NCBI GenBank assembly: GCA_002435335.1
Contig: DJMI01000134.1
Span: 1 to 6,873, forward strand
DNA: 6,873 nucleotides
Source of the DNA: Nitrosomonas sp. UBA6494
Lineage (GTDB): Bacteria; Pseudomonadota; Gammaproteobacteria; Burkholderiales; Nitrosomonadaceae
Reading direction: 5' to 3'
In this document: piece after piece, positions 6,136-6,873 of the stretch
How the letters are laid out: each line of letters starts with the position of its first letter
Position numbering within the stretch: position 1 is the first letter of the stretch
Program-made: the position numbers and the translations under genes
Notes under the pieces: generated by a model
Databases searched by the model: none
What the model was told of the DNA's origin: nothing
The model's input: only the letters and a program-made list of their open reading frames with translations

Positions 6136-6402
6136 ATGAGAATCACATTTGATCCCGCCAAAGATGCTGTCAATATAACCAAACATGGCGTATCGATGGC
6201 GTTGGCGGATCAATTTGAATGGGATACGGCGGTGATTTGGATTGATAACCGCAAGAATTATGGCGAACAAAGAATGTGTGGTATCGGATATATTGATATG
6301 CGCTTGTTCTTCGTGGTTTTTGTTGATCGTGCAGATACTCGCCGAATTATCAGCCTGAGAAAAACTAACAAACGTGAGATTGAAATCTATGCCAAAGCTT
6401 AA
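6136..6402 (+). CDS. brnT: BrnT-family toxin (RelE-like ribonuclease)
   Basis: 88 residues, the normal BrnT length. The family pattern is intact: ITFDPAKDAVNITKHGVSMALA (3-24), the acidic strand region, NRKNYGEQR (38-46), a hydrophobic strand (MRLFFVVFVD, 55-64) and the C-terminal RRIISLRKTNKREIEIY (69-85), which carries the conserved RIIS-x-RK and RE residues. BrnT has a RelE-like fold and inhibits growth by cutting RNA; BrnA neutralises it. The ATG at 6136 is chosen because it starts exactly at the family N-terminus (MRITFDPAK). There is no Shine-Dalgarno sequence, and the promoter predicts a transcript beginning at or next to this ATG, so the mRNA may be leaderless. The gene overlaps brnA by 14 bp, toxin first, as is usual for this family. 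It looks intact, although it lies among relics. Confidence 0.92.
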   Translation: MRITFDPAKDAVNITKHGVSMALADQFEWDTAVIWIDNRKNYGEQRMCGIGYIDMRLFFVVFVDRADTRRIISLRKTNKREIEIYAKA

Positions 6403-6664
6403 ACCAGGGACAATATGGCCGACAACGGAAGAAGATGAAGCTATTACCAAGGCTGCAATGTCAGATCCCGATGCTTTGCCAATAACTGATGCTGAGTTTG
6501 CGAAATTGAAACGGGTAGGTCGTTCGCGTGCCGTCGCAACTAAAGAACGAATCACTATCCGCTTATCACGTGAAGTGGTTGATTCGTTTCGTGCCACCGG
6601 TAGCGGTTGGCAAACGCGCATAGATGAAGCACTTATTGAATGGATACATGAACGTCGTCGATGA
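6389..6664 (+). CDS. brnA: BrnA-family antitoxin and autorepressor
   Basis: 91 residues. The N-terminal part (MPKLKPGTIWPTTEEDEAI, then DPDALPITDAEFAKLKR) would wrap the toxin. The C-terminal part (KERITIRLSREVVDSFRATGSGWQTRIDEALIEWI, 52-86) is the ribbon-helix-helix-like DNA-binding and dimer region, with the family signature RATG-x-GWQTRI. BrnA binds BrnT tightly, and the complex represses its own promoter. The ATG at 6389 is preferred over the in-frame GTG at 6374 because the protein then begins at the family N-terminus (MPKLKPGT). It lies within the end of brnT (stop at 6400-6402), so translation is coupled. A GAGA stretch about 10 nt upstream may help initiation. Confidence 0.92.
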   Translation: MPKLKPGTIWPTTEEDEAITKAAMSDPDALPITDAEFAKLKRVGRSRAVATKERITIRLSREVVDSFRATGSGWQTRIDEALIEWIHERRR

Positions 6665-6692
6665 AGGTGTAATCAAACTTCACTTTCCAATG

Positions 6693-6710
6693 ATGCAACG
6701 TTGCATTTTT
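6693..6710 (+). terminator. Weak terminator candidate after brnTA
   Basis: ATGCAACGTTGCAT (6693-6706) is a perfect 14-bp palindrome that folds into a short stem with an ACGT loop, followed by TTTT. It lies 28 bp past the brnA stop. The stem is only about 5 bp, so termination would be inefficient. Confidence 0.35.
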
Positions 6711-6799
6711 GAGAAGCGGCAATTTGATTCAGAATCTAGCTGCCTGGTGGTCTTTTCCCGTTTTTTGCAAAAACATTCAAAGGATCCCACGGCTTGTTG

Positions 6800-6820
6800 A
6801 ATTTCGAATTATTCGAAATT
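6800..6820. repeat. Inverted repeat followed by a GC alternation
   Basis: AATTTCGAA (6800-6808) and TTCGAAATT (6812-6820) are exact reverse complements around TTA. GCGCGCGCGG follows directly at 6821-6830. No gene is supported around it in 6665-6873. It could be a regulatory site or a relic of an element end. Confidence 0.55.
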
Positions 6821-6873
6821 GCGCGCGCGGCGGTCGCAGGATGATCTACAGTGTTGATACCGGTTTAAAATTG

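Noticed and set aside
6091..6621. Extension of the leftward remnant frame to an ATG at 6621, giving a 268-residue product
   Set aside because: This part runs antisense across brnT and brnA, whose family motifs are intact, so the open frame there is a shadow; only the part left of about 6090 looks like protein.
5383..6873. CRISPR array or insertion-sequence ends
   Set aside because: The palindromes found are not regularly spaced repeats with unique spacers, and no transposase or flanking target duplication is visible.

Overview
The window looks like chromosomal DNA of a Gram-negative proteobacterium, most likely a betaproteobacterium. A Nitrosomonas-like genome is my best guess, from protein style and moderate GC; this is inference, as no marker gene settles it. 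The evidence for Gram-negative is a lipoprotein murein transglycosylase, a membrane-anchored periplasmic protease and a Fur-like box.

Layout. Positions 1-220 are AT-rich and non-coding: a Fur-box-like palindrome (40-60), which may serve a gene off the left edge, and two stacked hairpins ending the leftward unit (156-191 and 209-237). Leftward genes follow: a BT1/AmpG-like MFS transporter (221-1873) and, upstream of it, a single-PDZ HtrA-type serine protease (1908-3050, TTG start). They are 34 bp apart and probably share the promoter at 3085-3113. Divergent from them is a Nif3/YbgI-family metal-binding protein (3125-3871). Next come a tiny leftward gene for a 37-residue single-pass membrane protein (3904-4017), rightward mltA (4071-5255) and a tRNA-Arg with anticodon CCT (5308-5380).

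Right of the tRNA the character changes from compact housekeeping genes to accessory DNA, as expected at a tRNA integration hotspot. In order: abutting tandem repeats that resemble integrase arm sites; a small gene whose reading frame continues only if one base is slipped at a run of nine A (5480-5769); a hairpin terminator; a start-less remnant of a leftward gene bracketed by two near-identical palindromes; and a complete BrnT/BrnA type II toxin-antitoxin pair (6136-6664) with a clear promoter, an overlapping 20-bp operator-like palindrome and an apparently leaderless start. No integrase or transposase gene is visible. The last 209 bp hold inverted repeats but no gene I can support.

How the genes work together: HtrA and MltA both act in the cell envelope, on misfolded periplasmic protein and on peptidoglycan. 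BrnTA is a self-regulating module, plausibly kept as the surviving cargo of an otherwise decayed tRNA-targeted element. The best candidates for something new are the A9 slip gene, the leaderless brnTA control region, the 37-residue membrane protein and the palindrome-flanked remnant.
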